DNA from: Cloacibacillus porcorum
GTDB taxonomy: Bacteria; Synergistota; Synergistia; Synergistales; Synergistaceae
Assembly: GCF_001701045.1 (NCBI RefSeq)
Contig: NZ_CP016757.1
Span: 2,320,219-2,384,218 of the forward strand
Reading direction: 5' to 3'
DNA length: 64,000 nt
The position numbers and the translations under genes were made by a program. A model generated the notes under the pieces. It was not told the origin of the DNA. It did not search any database and worked only from the letters and a program-made list of their open reading frames with translations. Shown here in pieces: positions 24,518-31,446 of this stretch; within the stretch, counting starts at the first letter, position 1; every line of letters starts with the position of its first letter.

Positions 24518-24778
24518 CTAAAGGCTTGTTAAGAGTTTGATCAGCTCTGGCAGGTCCTTGCTGTCTATCAGGACGCGGTCTTGCTCACATCTGGGCTCAA
24601 GCCTGCGAAATATCGCGAACTTGAGCTTTTCTTTCAGCTCCTTGTGGTCTTCATCGGTAAAGGTTTTTATGCCTCTTCCCATATTCAATTTGTGATGTAT
24701 TCCGGCTGCGACATCTTGTGTCATTTTGATTGTTTCTTCTCTTGTCATTCCCATCATGAATTTTGGCTCGTTTGGCAT
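24518..24778 (-). CDS. Hypothetical phage protein
   Basis: An 86-residue helical protein of unknown function with a Met-rich start (MPNEPKFMMGMTREET) and charged helices. The ATG at 24778 was chosen because AAGGAG ends nine bases before it; an ATG at 24787 would touch that site. It is the first minus-strand gene downstream of the plus-strand gene at 24846. Confidence 0.5.
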   Translation of the reverse strand: MPNEPKFMMGMTREETIKMTQDVAAGIHHKLNMGRGIKTFTDEDHKELKEKLKFAIFRRLEPRCEQDRVLIDSKDLPELIKLLTSL

Positions 24779-24845
24779 TACATGCATCTCCTTGTTTTTT
24801 TTGATATACTTCCCTTAATATCTATTTTCAGGGGAGGTTTTTTGA

Positions 24846-25139
24846 TTGACTGTAAAAGTGATGGTTCATCTTCTTGGATTGGGATTACGCGAAGTCCAAA
24901 GAATGAATTTGCCGTCATCTCCTAATGTCGGCGACTGGATTTATGTCAATGATGACGCTGATGGCATGTTTGGCGAAGTTGTTAAGGTGTTATATTTAGG
25001 CAAAGGCGCAGTAGATGTTATCGTTGAACTCATCGGCCCTGCTGACACCATAAAAACTATATTAAGCAAGGTTAGCCATCGTGAAGAATTGGGCGCGGAT
25101 AACATCAAAAAGTTTGTTTCTCAAGAACTTAATCACTAA
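24846..25139 (+). CDS. Plus-strand phage accessory protein, unknown
   Basis: A 97-residue protein read against the direction of its neighbours. I took a TTG start at 24846 because GGGGAGG lies eight bases upstream; ATG at 24861 is the alternative. The sequence (NVGDWIYVNDDADGMFGEVVKVLYL) suggests a small SH3-like or Kow-like barrel. It stands alone between two minus-strand early genes and may be a moron expressed in the lysogen. No family recognised. Confidence 0.55.
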   Translation: MTVKVMVHLLGLGLREVQRMNLPSSPNVGDWIYVNDDADGMFGEVVKVLYLGKGAVDVIVELIGPADTIKTILSKVSHREELGADNIKKFVSQELNH

Positions 25140-25142
25140 AAA

Positions 25143-25352
25143 CTACTTTATAATGCGTGTGATTAATTTCTCTTCAAACTCTTTGCGTTCAGCGTCGGCA
25201 GCGTCGAGCCCGGTTTGAAGGGGAATTATTTTTTTGTTCCACGCCTGTCTTAAAACATCTGCCGCTTCATCTGCTGATAGGCTGTAATCCAATTCAGCCT
25301 CTATCTCAACATAGGGTTTCTGCCATTTTCCGATAATGATTCTTAGTTCCAT
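25143..25352 (-). CDS. Hypothetical small phage protein
   Basis: A 69-residue protein with a beta-rich start (MELRIIIGKWQKPYVEIEAEL) and a helical end. AAAGGAGATA precedes the ATG. It ends only 4 bases from the convergent plus-strand gene at 24846-25139. No known family. Confidence 0.5.
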   Translation of the reverse strand: MELRIIIGKWQKPYVEIEAELDYSLSADEAADVLRQAWNKKIIPLQTGLDAADAERKEFEEKLITRIIK

Positions 25353-25425
25353 GTTATATATCTCCTTTCGTTTGAATTTCGGCTCCTATATTCGGTTGTC
25401 ATGGTGCGTGGCCGTCCTTTGACGT

Positions 25426-25713
25426 TTAACTGCCGCCCCTTCTCTTTGCCCTTGCGTCCCTTTTCCAATGCTCCTCGTCATACAAGAGGCTGTTAGGCAT
25501 GACAAAACAGGATTCTCCGCCGCATATGGCTGAGAATAACTTATATAAAGCCGCGTGCGCTTCCGTCTTGTCCTTGTACCTCGCTACAGTCACGACGCGG
25601 TCGGCGCTGTAACTCGCCAGTATAAGCACGGCGTCCTCCTTAGGGCACAAGCAGAAGCGCTCTACATGTGCGACGTTGATGATTTCTTTTTGCGCTCCGT
25701 TCATTATGTGCAT
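25426..25713 (-). CDS. Hypothetical small phage protein
   Basis: A 95-residue protein of mixed secondary structure. VLILASYSADRVVTVARYKDKTEA then HAALYKLFSAI form strand-strand-helix units, and the C-terminus is basic (KRDARAKRRGG). AAGGAGGGA lies seven bases before the ATG. It is the second gene of the lytic operon after the Cro-like regulator. No family recognised. Confidence 0.5.
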   Translation of the reverse strand: MHIMNGAQKEIINVAHVERFCLCPKEDAVLILASYSADRVVTVARYKDKTEAHAALYKLFSAICGGESCFVMPNSLLYDEEHWKRDARAKRRGGS

Positions 25714-25774
25714 TATCGTTCCCTCCTTTCATCGTGCCGGTGAAATGCTTAGCTCTTAGCTGCTTGCGTGATTT

Positions 25775-25990
25775 TCATGCGTATACCTCCTCTTCTGTGT
25801 CCAGAACCAAATCTTTGACGGAACATCCAAGAGCCTTGGCTATCAACGCCAAACGCTTAATAGACGGGCTGTCTTTGCCATTTTCTATTTGACAATAGTG
25901 CGCCTGTGAGAGCCCTGCGGCGGCTGCAAGCTCTATTTGCGTCATCTTCCGTTTAAAACGTAGTTCTTTTAGTCTTTCCGTGTTAATCAT
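25775..25990 (-). CDS. XRE-family HTH regulator (Cro-like)
   Basis: A 71-residue protein that is almost all helix-turn-helix: LKELRFKRKMTQIELAAAAG, then LSQAHYCQIENGKDSPSI. It is the first gene of the minus-strand early operon, divergent from the larger repressor gene, the arrangement of Cro and CI. GGAGGTGATT precedes the ATG. It presumably binds the inverted-repeat sites in the shared control region and switches off repressor synthesis. Confidence 0.85.
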   Translation of the reverse strand: MINTERLKELRFKRKMTQIELAAAAGLSQAHYCQIENGKDSPSIKRLALIAKALGCSVKDLVLDTEEEVYA

Positions 25991-26033
25991 GTAATCACCT
26001 CCGTTTTTTTGAATTTATTGCTAACACAGATAT

Positions 26034-26061
26034 TTTATATGTTATTCAGATATAATGTCAA
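26034..26061 (-). promoter_or_regulatory. Promoter of the prophage early (lytic) operon
   Basis: On the minus strand TTGACA (26056-26061) and TATAAA (26034-26039) are 16 bases apart, upstream of the Cro-like gene. The spacing and sequence are close to the sigma-70 consensus. Confidence 0.75.
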
Positions 26062-26066
26062 TCGGA

Positions 26067-26115
26067 ATAGCCAATAATATATAAGGTATTCATACTGTTA
26101 AAAAATATTGGCTAT
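26067..26115. promoter_or_regulatory. Divergent operator: inverted ATAGCCAATA / TATTGGCTAT
   Basis: ATAGCCAATA at 26067-26076 recurs inverted as TATTGGCTAT at 26106-26115. The left copy lies just upstream of the lytic -35 box. The right copy lies between the likely -35 and the -10 (TATAAT, 26119-26124) of the repressor gene. This is the expected layout for sites shared by repressor and Cro. Confidence 0.65.
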
Positions 26116-26143
26116 CCATATAATCAAAAAAAGGAGAAATATA

Positions 26144-26563
26144 ATGGAGATTGGAAAAACTATAGCAACTCGCAGAAGAGAGCAAAATATTAGCCAGGAA
26201 CAGTTATCTGAGAAAGCTGATATAAGTCAAGGCTATATCAGCAGTATTGAACGTGGTAAAGAAAAACCATCCATTGAGCTCTTAGAAAAAATCGCTCGAG
26301 CTCTTAATTGCCAGCTTTATATTGACCTGATTCCCAACGGTCAACCATTAACACTGCCAGAACCAATAGTAAGAGAGTCTGCTTATCAGGAAGAACGTCC
26401 AGCAATACCAACATGGGTAACTCTCGAACAGGCAAGCGCAATTACTATCTTTACCATTGCGCTTGAGAAATTACGGCTAGAAAAAAGCTCTTTAACGCCA
26501 GCTGAAATAAAAGTGCTTAATGGGCTAGTTGAAATGTATAGAGAAGAAATAGAACAAAAATAA
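26144..26563 (+). CDS. Prophage repressor, XRE-family HTH
   Basis: A 139-residue regulator. Residues 4 to 60 form an XRE helix-turn-helix (RRREQNISQEQLSEKADIS, then QGYISSIERGKEKPSI). The C-terminal half is helical and lacks the Ser-Lys protease of LexA/CI repressors, so induction would need another route than self-cleavage. The ATG at 26144 has AAGGAG seven bases upstream. It is divergent from the Cro-like gene and likely keeps the lysogenic state. Confidence 0.82.
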   Translation: MEIGKTIATRRREQNISQEQLSEKADISQGYISSIERGKEKPSIELLEKIARALNCQLYIDLIPNGQPLTLPEPIVRESAYQEERPAIPTWVTLEQASAITIFTIALEKLRLEKSSLTPAEIKVLNGLVEMYREEIEQK

Positions 26564-26592
26564 ATTAAGAATGTGAGGTATATTTTTACTTA

Positions 26593-27057
26593 TTGACATA
26601 TTTTTCTCGTTGTCCATTAGATTTTGCAAGAGACTTAATATTTGCTGGGATAATTAAAGCGATATCATACCCACTATCGCTTTTAGCTACTGCTATATGC
26701 ACTTGGGGTGTGTGTAAAATTAGCTCTGCACACGAATTTATGAAATTTAATGGATTTTTAAAGAAAGTCACATTATGTGATGTGAAAACAAAACCAGATA
26801 GAATGATTATAAAATGTAATGAGCGGCTATCGATGGATATCGTTATAAAGATTAGCACAACAGATAGCAATGGAGTTCTTAGCGATGTTGCAATTGGGTA
26901 TGTTGCCAACGCGCAAGATAATGATGTTTACACTATAGAAATTGTACAAAAGATGCAAGAGATTAACAAAAATGTAAAATATATTTATTCCACAAAAATT
27001 ACACGGCAAGAAACTTTATGCTTACACAACACGAAAGGAAGAAAACAAAATGGCTGA
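26593..27057 (+). CDS. Membrane-anchored accessory protein in the lysogeny module
   Basis: A 154-residue protein read from a TTG start with only a distant GAGG, so the start is unsure. One hydrophobic helix lies near residues 19 to 40, after which an apparently folded domain follows (DRMIIKCNERLSMDIVIKI). It follows the repressor on the same strand and overlaps the next gene by 8 nt. Base composition is more AT-rich than the rest of the prophage. Function unknown; the location is typical of genes expressed in the lysogen. Confidence 0.5.
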   Translation: MTYFSRCPLDFARDLIFAGIIKAISYPLSLLATAICTWGVCKISSAHEFMKFNGFLKKVTLCDVKTKPDRMIIKCNERLSMDIVIKISTTDSNGVLSDVAIGYVANAQDNDVYTIEIVQKMQEINKNVKYIYSTKITRQETLCLHNTKGRKQNG

Positions 27058-27409
27058 ACAAGCACGCAAAAAAATTGAAGCACGGGTCGCAAGAGTGATA
27101 TCGTCAGAAATGATAGTGATAAATAAAGGCGAAGACGATGGGATTATATTGGGAATGCCATTTCTTGTATACAGATTGGGCGAAAATATTATTGATCCTG
27201 AGACAAATAAAGATCTAGGGCAATTAGAAATAATTGTCGGTAGAGGAAGAGCGGCACATATACAAAAAAACATGACAACTCTTTATGCCGATGATAAGGC
27301 GGGGAGTTTTCTTGCGGGACTTTCATCCTTACTACCTCAAGCACCAAGCATAGATGGAGCTTTTAATTCACCATCTGTTGGTGATTATGTAAAATCTTTA
27401 AGTAAATAG
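27050..27409 (+). CDS. Accessory protein with FlgT/CsgG-like small barrel
   Basis: A 119-residue protein. Residues 10 to 80 (ARVARVISSEMIVINKGEDD, followed by GMPFLVYRLG and GQLEIIVGRGRAA) follow the pattern of the small beta-barrel found at the C-terminus of FlgT and in related outer membrane accessory proteins: strands, an N-K-G-x-D-D-G turn, and a Y-x-x-G. That likeness is from memory. It is coupled to the upstream membrane protein and is the last gene before the tRNA. Confidence 0.5.
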   Translation: MAEQARKKIEARVARVISSEMIVINKGEDDGIILGMPFLVYRLGENIIDPETNKDLGQLEIIVGRGRAAHIQKNMTTLYADDKAGSFLAGLSSLLPQAPSIDGAFNSPSVGDYVKSLSK

Positions 27410-27537
27410 TAAGAAGAACGCGTTACAGTTCTTTTTAGAGCGGGACTATTTGGAGTAAACGGAGTAACGGCAAAAATCGACTTGGTTAAAATTGAGGTTA
27501 AAACGGAAAAGCAGGATGTAAAAAAAACGAAACGAAG

Positions 27538-27570
27538 CAGGGAGCCAATAAAAAGCGGCTCCCTGTTTTA
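27538..27570 (+). terminator. Terminator of the plus-strand lysogeny genes
   Basis: CAGGGAGCC and GGCTCCCTG pair as a perfect 9-bp stem with a 10-nt loop, followed by TTTTAT. It lies 129 bases after the last plus-strand gene. Confidence 0.8.
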
Positions 27571-27679
27571 TAAAAGCAGCACACGACAGCTAAACGCCAA
27601 AACTAAGTAATAATCAGAGATTGCCGCAACTGGACGGGGAAGGGGAAATAGCTTGGAGTAAAGACGGAGTAAAGACAAA

Positions 27680-27715
27680 TAAAAACGGTTCAACTCAAAT
27701 GAGCTGAACCGTTGG
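27680..27715 (-). terminator. Terminator downstream of tRNA-Pro
   Basis: AACGGTTCA and TGAACCGTT pair, with an inner CTCA/TGAG pairing, and on the minus strand the stem is followed by TTTTATTTG. It lies seven bases past the 3' end of the tRNA. Confidence 0.8.
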
Positions 27716-27721
27716 TATTTC

Positions 27722-27799
27722 TGGTCGGGATGAGAGGATTCGAACCTCCGACCACCTGCACCCCATGCAGGTACGCTAGCCAGACTGCGCTACATCCCG
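27722..27799 (-). tRNA. tRNA-Pro (GGG anticodon)
   Basis: The minus strand folds as a tRNA: acceptor arms CGGGATG and CATCCCG, anticodon stem CCTGC/GCAGG with loop ATGGGGT giving anticodon GGG, T-arm GGTTCGAATCC, and an encoded CCA end. Its 3' end faces the prophage, so it may be the integration site. Confidence 0.95.
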
Positions 27800-27850
27800 T
27801 GCAACGCGAGATATGATACCGCGTTATTTGTTTTTGGTCAAGGGGAAAAG

Positions 27851-27884
27851 TAAAATTCCCTCAGCAATGCAGCAAAGGGAATTT
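27851..27884 (-). terminator. Terminator of the HU gene
   Basis: AAATTCCCT and AGGGAATTT pair as a 9-bp stem; on the minus strand the stem runs into TTTTACTTTT. It lies about 40 bases past the HU stop codon. Confidence 0.72.
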
Positions 27885-27923
27885 ATATTTTAAGCTGCTA
27901 TAAATCAAATTAAAAAGATAGAT

Positions 27924-28211
27924 TTACTTCTTTTCGTTTACAGCTTCCTTGAGAGCCTTACCTGCGCGGAAAACGGGAACGTTCTTCGCCGGGATTTCAA
28001 TGACCTTCTTGGGGTCCTGAGGGTTACGTCCCTGGCGTGCCGCTCTCTTCTGGACTTCAAACGTACCAAATCCTACGATCTGTACCTTCTCTTCCTTCTG
28101 AAGCGCCGTGTAGATATCGTTGAATATCGCTTCTACCACTTCGGCAGCCTTCTTTTTGGTAATACCCTCTACCTCTTTGGCCACTGTGTTGATGAGGTCT
28201 GTCTTTGTCAC
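27924..28211 (-). CDS. DNA-binding protein HU
   Basis: A 95-residue HU/IHF-family protein. VTKTDLINTVAKEVE at the start, GFGTFEVQKRAARQGRNP in the saddle region and a C-terminal PVFRAGKALKEAV helix are all standard. It bends and compacts DNA and is a host gene, not phage. I took the GTG at 28211 as start because GGAGGTG lies eight bases upstream and the family begins just there; an ATG ten codons upstream would extend past the site. Confidence 0.95.
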   Translation of the reverse strand: MTKTDLINTVAKEVEGITKKKAAEVVEAIFNDIYTALQKEEKVQIVGFGTFEVQKRAARQGRNPQDPKKVIEIPAKNVPVFRAGKALKEAVNEKK

Positions 28212-28264
28212 TTCTGTGCCACCTCCAGTCAAGATTGACACTGCTTTTAACGCAGCATGTATGA

Positions 28265-28293
28265 TTTATACCGATAAAATAGCTAGCCGTCAA
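28265..28293 (-). promoter_or_regulatory. Promoter of the HU gene
   Basis: On the minus strand TTGACG (28288-28293) and TATAAA (28265-28270) are 17 bases apart, about 55 bases upstream of the HU start. Confidence 0.78.
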
Positions 28294-28337
28294 GTGCTTA
28301 AAACGGAAATATAACGTCTATTACGCGTTTTTAAGCA

Positions 28338-29648
28338 CTATATCTTGTTTCTCATGAATATTTTTATCGGAACGCCGGAAAAATCCGCCATTTCACGTAG
28401 GAGATTTTCGAGGTGGCGCTTAAAAGATTTCGAGCAAAGTTCCGAATCATTCACGAAAAATATGAACGCCGGCGGCGCTCCGTCTGCCTGCGTGCAGTAG
28501 TATATTTTTAGGCTGTGCCCCTTTCCGTCGCCCGGCATTCTCTCAAAGACAAGCACCTCTTTCACGAGTTTGTTGAGCTCGGAGGTGGCTATACGGCGGC
28601 GGCGGTTTTCCTCTACCTTGAGGATCAGCTCCGGTAATTTACCGAGGCTGCGGCCAGAGAGCGCCGAGATGAATACGCGCGGGGCGTGGGCGGCGAATGG
28701 CAGCTCTTCGATCAGCTTCTTCGTCATGACGTCGCCGACCTTCTCTTCGCGCGGGGCGAGGTCCCACTTGTTGACGACGAGGATGAGCCCCTTGCCGCGT
28801 TCGAGCACCTGCCCGATAAGCCGTTTGTCCTGCTCCGTCACCGGATCCTGCGCGTCAAGCAGCACAAGCGCCACATGGCAGCGGTCGATCGCCTGGTAGG
28901 TGCGGACATTTGAATAGTATTCGAGGTCTGTGTTCACACGGCTTTTGCGGCGCAGCCCCGCGGTGTCCAGGAAACGGAATCTGTGCCCGTTCATTTCAAC
29001 GACGGAGTCGACGACGTCGCGCGTCGTTCCCGCGATATCGCTGACCATCGAACGCTCCTCGCCCGCGAAGGCGTTCAGCAGGCTTGATTTGCCGACGTTG
29101 GGACGGCCGACGAGCGTAACGCGGATTTCGCCGTCATCCGAGTCGAATTCCTCCGATTCAAGCTTGGAGGTGATGAAGTCCAGCATCTCGCCGAAGCCGG
29201 TGTTATGCTCCGCGCTGGAGGCGACGACCTCGTCAAAACCGAGACCGTAGGCCTCTCCGAGCATCGCGTCCTCCTGTTTCTCGTTGTCGAGCTTGTTCAT
29301 TACGACGACGACTGGCTTGCCGCTGCGGCGCAGTTTATGCGCGATCTCCTCGTCGGTCGGCGTGACGCCAGTGCGCCCGTCGACGACAAAGATGATGGCG
29401 CTGCTTTCGTCGAGCGCGAGGTCGACCTGCTTCTCGATGAGATCCATGAAGGGGTGTTCCGTCTCGGACATAATGCCGCCCGTGTCGACGATGTAGAATT
29501 TCTTCCCCGCCCATTCGGTCTCACCGTAGAGCCTGTCTCTTGTAACGCCCGGCTGGTCGTCCACGATCGCCGCGCGTTTTCCAAGTATCCTGTTGAATAT
29601 TGAAGATTTGCCGACATTAGGTCTGCCGACAATTGCAACAATTGCCAT
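28338..29648 (-). CDS. der: GTPase Der (EngA)
   Basis: A 436-residue protein with two GTPase domains in tandem, unique to Der: P-loops GRPNVGKSSIFN (residues 8 to 19) and GRPNVGKSSLLN (near 182), with MNKLDNE and VNKWDLA as base-recognition motifs. A KH-like domain ends the protein. Der is essential for assembly of the 50S ribosomal subunit. Length is normal. It follows the DUF711 gene by 18 nt and probably shares its transcript. Confidence 0.96.
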   Translation of the reverse strand: MAIVAIVGRPNVGKSSIFNRILGKRAAIVDDQPGVTRDRLYGETEWAGKKFYIVDTGGIMSETEHPFMDLIEKQVDLALDESSAIIFVVDGRTGVTPTDEEIAHKLRRSGKPVVVVMNKLDNEKQEDAMLGEAYGLGFDEVVASSAEHNTGFGEMLDFITSKLESEEFDSDDGEIRVTLVGRPNVGKSSLLNAFAGEERSMVSDIAGTTRDVVDSVVEMNGHRFRFLDTAGLRRKSRVNTDLEYYSNVRTYQAIDRCHVALVLLDAQDPVTEQDKRLIGQVLERGKGLILVVNKWDLAPREEKVGDVMTKKLIEELPFAAHAPRVFISALSGRSLGKLPELILKVEENRRRRIATSELNKLVKEVLVFERMPGDGKGHSLKIYYCTQADGAPPAFIFFVNDSELCSKSFKRHLENLLREMADFSGVPIKIFMRNKI

Positions 29649-29666
29649 ATTTTTCGTCCTCTTCCG

Positions 29667-31025
29667 TTAATTTTTGAAGCTGTGGATCGGCGCCGGTATC
29701 CTTCCCCCGCGGTTGATAAACGCGGAACAGTCAAATTTGTTTACCTGCATGACCGGAGCGTATCCGAGCAGCCCCCCAAAGGTCACCGTCTCGCCGGCGG
29801 TCTTTCCGTATACCGGTATCAAACGCACCGCCGTGGTCTTATTATTTATCATGCCGATCGCCATTTCATCGGCAATGATGCCTGATATCGTCTCAGGTGA
29901 AGTATCGCCGGGGATCGCGATCATGTCAAGCCCGACGGAGCAAACACAGGTCATAGCCTCAAGCTTGTCGAGGGTCAGCGCCCCCGCCTCGACGGATTCG
30001 ATCATGCCGTGGTCCTCGCTGACAGGGATGAAGGCGCCGCTGAGGCCGCCGACATAGGAGGAGGCCATCACGCCGCCCTTTTTCACGTTGTCGTTGAGGA
30101 TCGCCAGCGCCGCCGTCGTCCCCGGAGCGCCCGCGTATTCAAGCCCCATCTCCTGGAATATCTCCGCGACGCTGTCTCCCACGGCGGGCGTCGGCGCCAG
30201 TGAAAGGTCGATAATGCCGAAGGGAACGCCGAGGCGCATAGAGGCCTCGCGCGCCACAAGCTGCCCGACGCGCGTTATCTTGAAGGCGGTCTTTTTCACG
30301 GTCTCGCAGAGGGTCTCAAAGTCCGCGCCGCGCACCTCTTCGAGCGCCCGCTTGACGACGCCGGGGCCGCTTACGCCGACGTTGATCGCGCAGTCGCGCT
30401 CGCCGACGCCGTGAAAGGCTCCCGCCATGAAGGGGTTGTCCTCGACGGCGTTGCAGAATACGACGAATTTTGCGCAGCCGAGCGAATCAGCCTCGCGCGA
30501 GAGGTAGGCGGTCTCTTTTATCACCTGCCCCATCTGTTTTACGGCGTCCATATTGATGCCGGAACGGCTGGTGCCAAGATTTATCGAAGAGCAGACGCGC
30601 TCCGTCACTGAGAGAGCCTCTGGCACGGAGTCAATGAGGCGCTGGTCGGCCGCCGTGATGCCCTTCTGCACCAGCGCGGAGAAACCGCCGATAAAGTTCA
30701 CGCCGACCTCTTTCGCGGCGCGGTCCATCGTACGCGCGATCTCGACGTAGCTCTCCGTCTCGCAGGCCGAGGCGGCGATCGCCACCGGCGTCACCGATAT
30801 CCTCTTGTTGACGACGGGAACGCCGAACTCCATCGCGATCTCGTCGCCGGTCTTCACAAGTCTTTCGGCGGAGCGGGTGATCTTGTCATATATTTTTGCG
30901 CAGAATTTTTCGAGGCTCGGATCGGCGCAGTCGAGGATATTGATACCCATGGTGATGGTACGGACGTCAAGATTCTCGTCCTGTATCATCTCGTTTGTCT
31001 TGCGCGCTTCAGATTTGCTGATCAT
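29667..31025 (-). CDS. DUF711 / UPF0210 (PFL-like) family protein
   Basis: A 452-residue cytosolic protein matching UPF0210 (DUF711), structurally related to glycyl radical enzymes but without a known reaction. Conserved parts include [17 protein letters not shown] at the start, [17 protein letters not shown] in the middle and [16 protein letters not shown] at the end. It is encoded 6 nt after the ACT-domain gene, a pairing kept in many bacteria and suggesting a small-molecule-sensing complex. Confidence 0.92.
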   Translation of the reverse strand: MISKSEARKTNEMIQDENLDVRTITMGINILDCADPSLEKFCAKIYDKITRSAERLVKTGDEIAMEFGVPVVNKRISVTPVAIAASACETESYVEIARTMDRAAKEVGVNFIGGFSALVQKGITAADQRLIDSVPEALSVTERVCSSINLGTSRSGINMDAVKQMGQVIKETAYLSREADSLGCAKFVVFCNAVEDNPFMAGAFHGVGERDCAINVGVSGPGVVKRALEEVRGADFETLCETVKKTAFKITRVGQLVAREASMRLGVPFGIIDLSLAPTPAVGDSVAEIFQEMGLEYAGAPGTTAALAILNDNVKKGGVMASSYVGGLSGAFIPVSEDHGMIESVEAGALTLDKLEAMTCVCSVGLDMIAIPGDTSPETISGIIADEMAIGMINNKTTAVRLIPVYGKTAGETVTFGGLLGYAPVMQVNKFDCSAFINRGGRIPAPIHSFKN

Positions 31026-31031
31026 CTTCGG

Positions 31032-31301
31032 CTATATCCTGTGCATGCTCTCGAATATCTCTTCACGCTGGAATTTTATCATCAGCCCTATCTCCTCACC
31101 GAGCTCCTTGAGACCGCCGGCCATCTCGCCTGGGGTGCAGGTGCAGGCGCTGATGTCGATTATCATAAGCATGTCGAAGTATCCCTTGACTATTGTCTGC
31201 GATATCTCAAGCACGTTGGCGTTTTTATCCGCGAGGTATGTGCAAACCTTTGCAATTATCCCCACCTGGTCTTTTCCCAATACCGTAACGATCGCTTTCA
31301 T
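31032..31301 (-). CDS. ACT domain protein, UPF0237 family
   Basis: An 89-residue single ACT domain: MKAIVTVLGKDQVGIIAKV, then NANVLEISQTIVKGYFDML. ACT domains bind amino acids or other small ligands. UPF0237 proteins are regularly encoded with DUF711 proteins, as here, and probably regulate them. The ligand is unknown. Confidence 0.93.
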   Translation of the reverse strand: MKAIVTVLGKDQVGIIAKVCTYLADKNANVLEISQTIVKGYFDMLMIIDISACTCTPGEMAGGLKELGEEIGLMIKFQREEIFESMHRI

Positions 31302-31446
31302 TATGCTTCATACCTCCAGATCTTTTATTTAATCGGACGCAGACCAAGTCAAGACGCCCGTCAAAGCCGATGTTTATCTTCCGCCAGCCGTATACGGAAC
31401 CCCGAAACACGCGCGCGGCGTATAAAAACGGCGCCACGCCGATGGT

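Larger units (their letters stand above)
27410..27721. other. Gap between prophage accessory genes and tRNA-Pro
   Basis: No gene is seen in this 312-bp stretch. It holds two hairpin terminators and two tandem pairs of the heptamer GGAGTAA (27452 and 27461; 27655 and 27666). Paired direct repeats on one side of a tRNA resemble arm-type sites of a phage attachment region. No integrase gene is present. Confidence 0.5.

Noticed and set aside
26586-26909. Minus-strand open frame of 107 codons
   Set aside because: It is opposite the accessory membrane gene, and its Ile/Ser-rich sequence follows from the AT-rich complement.
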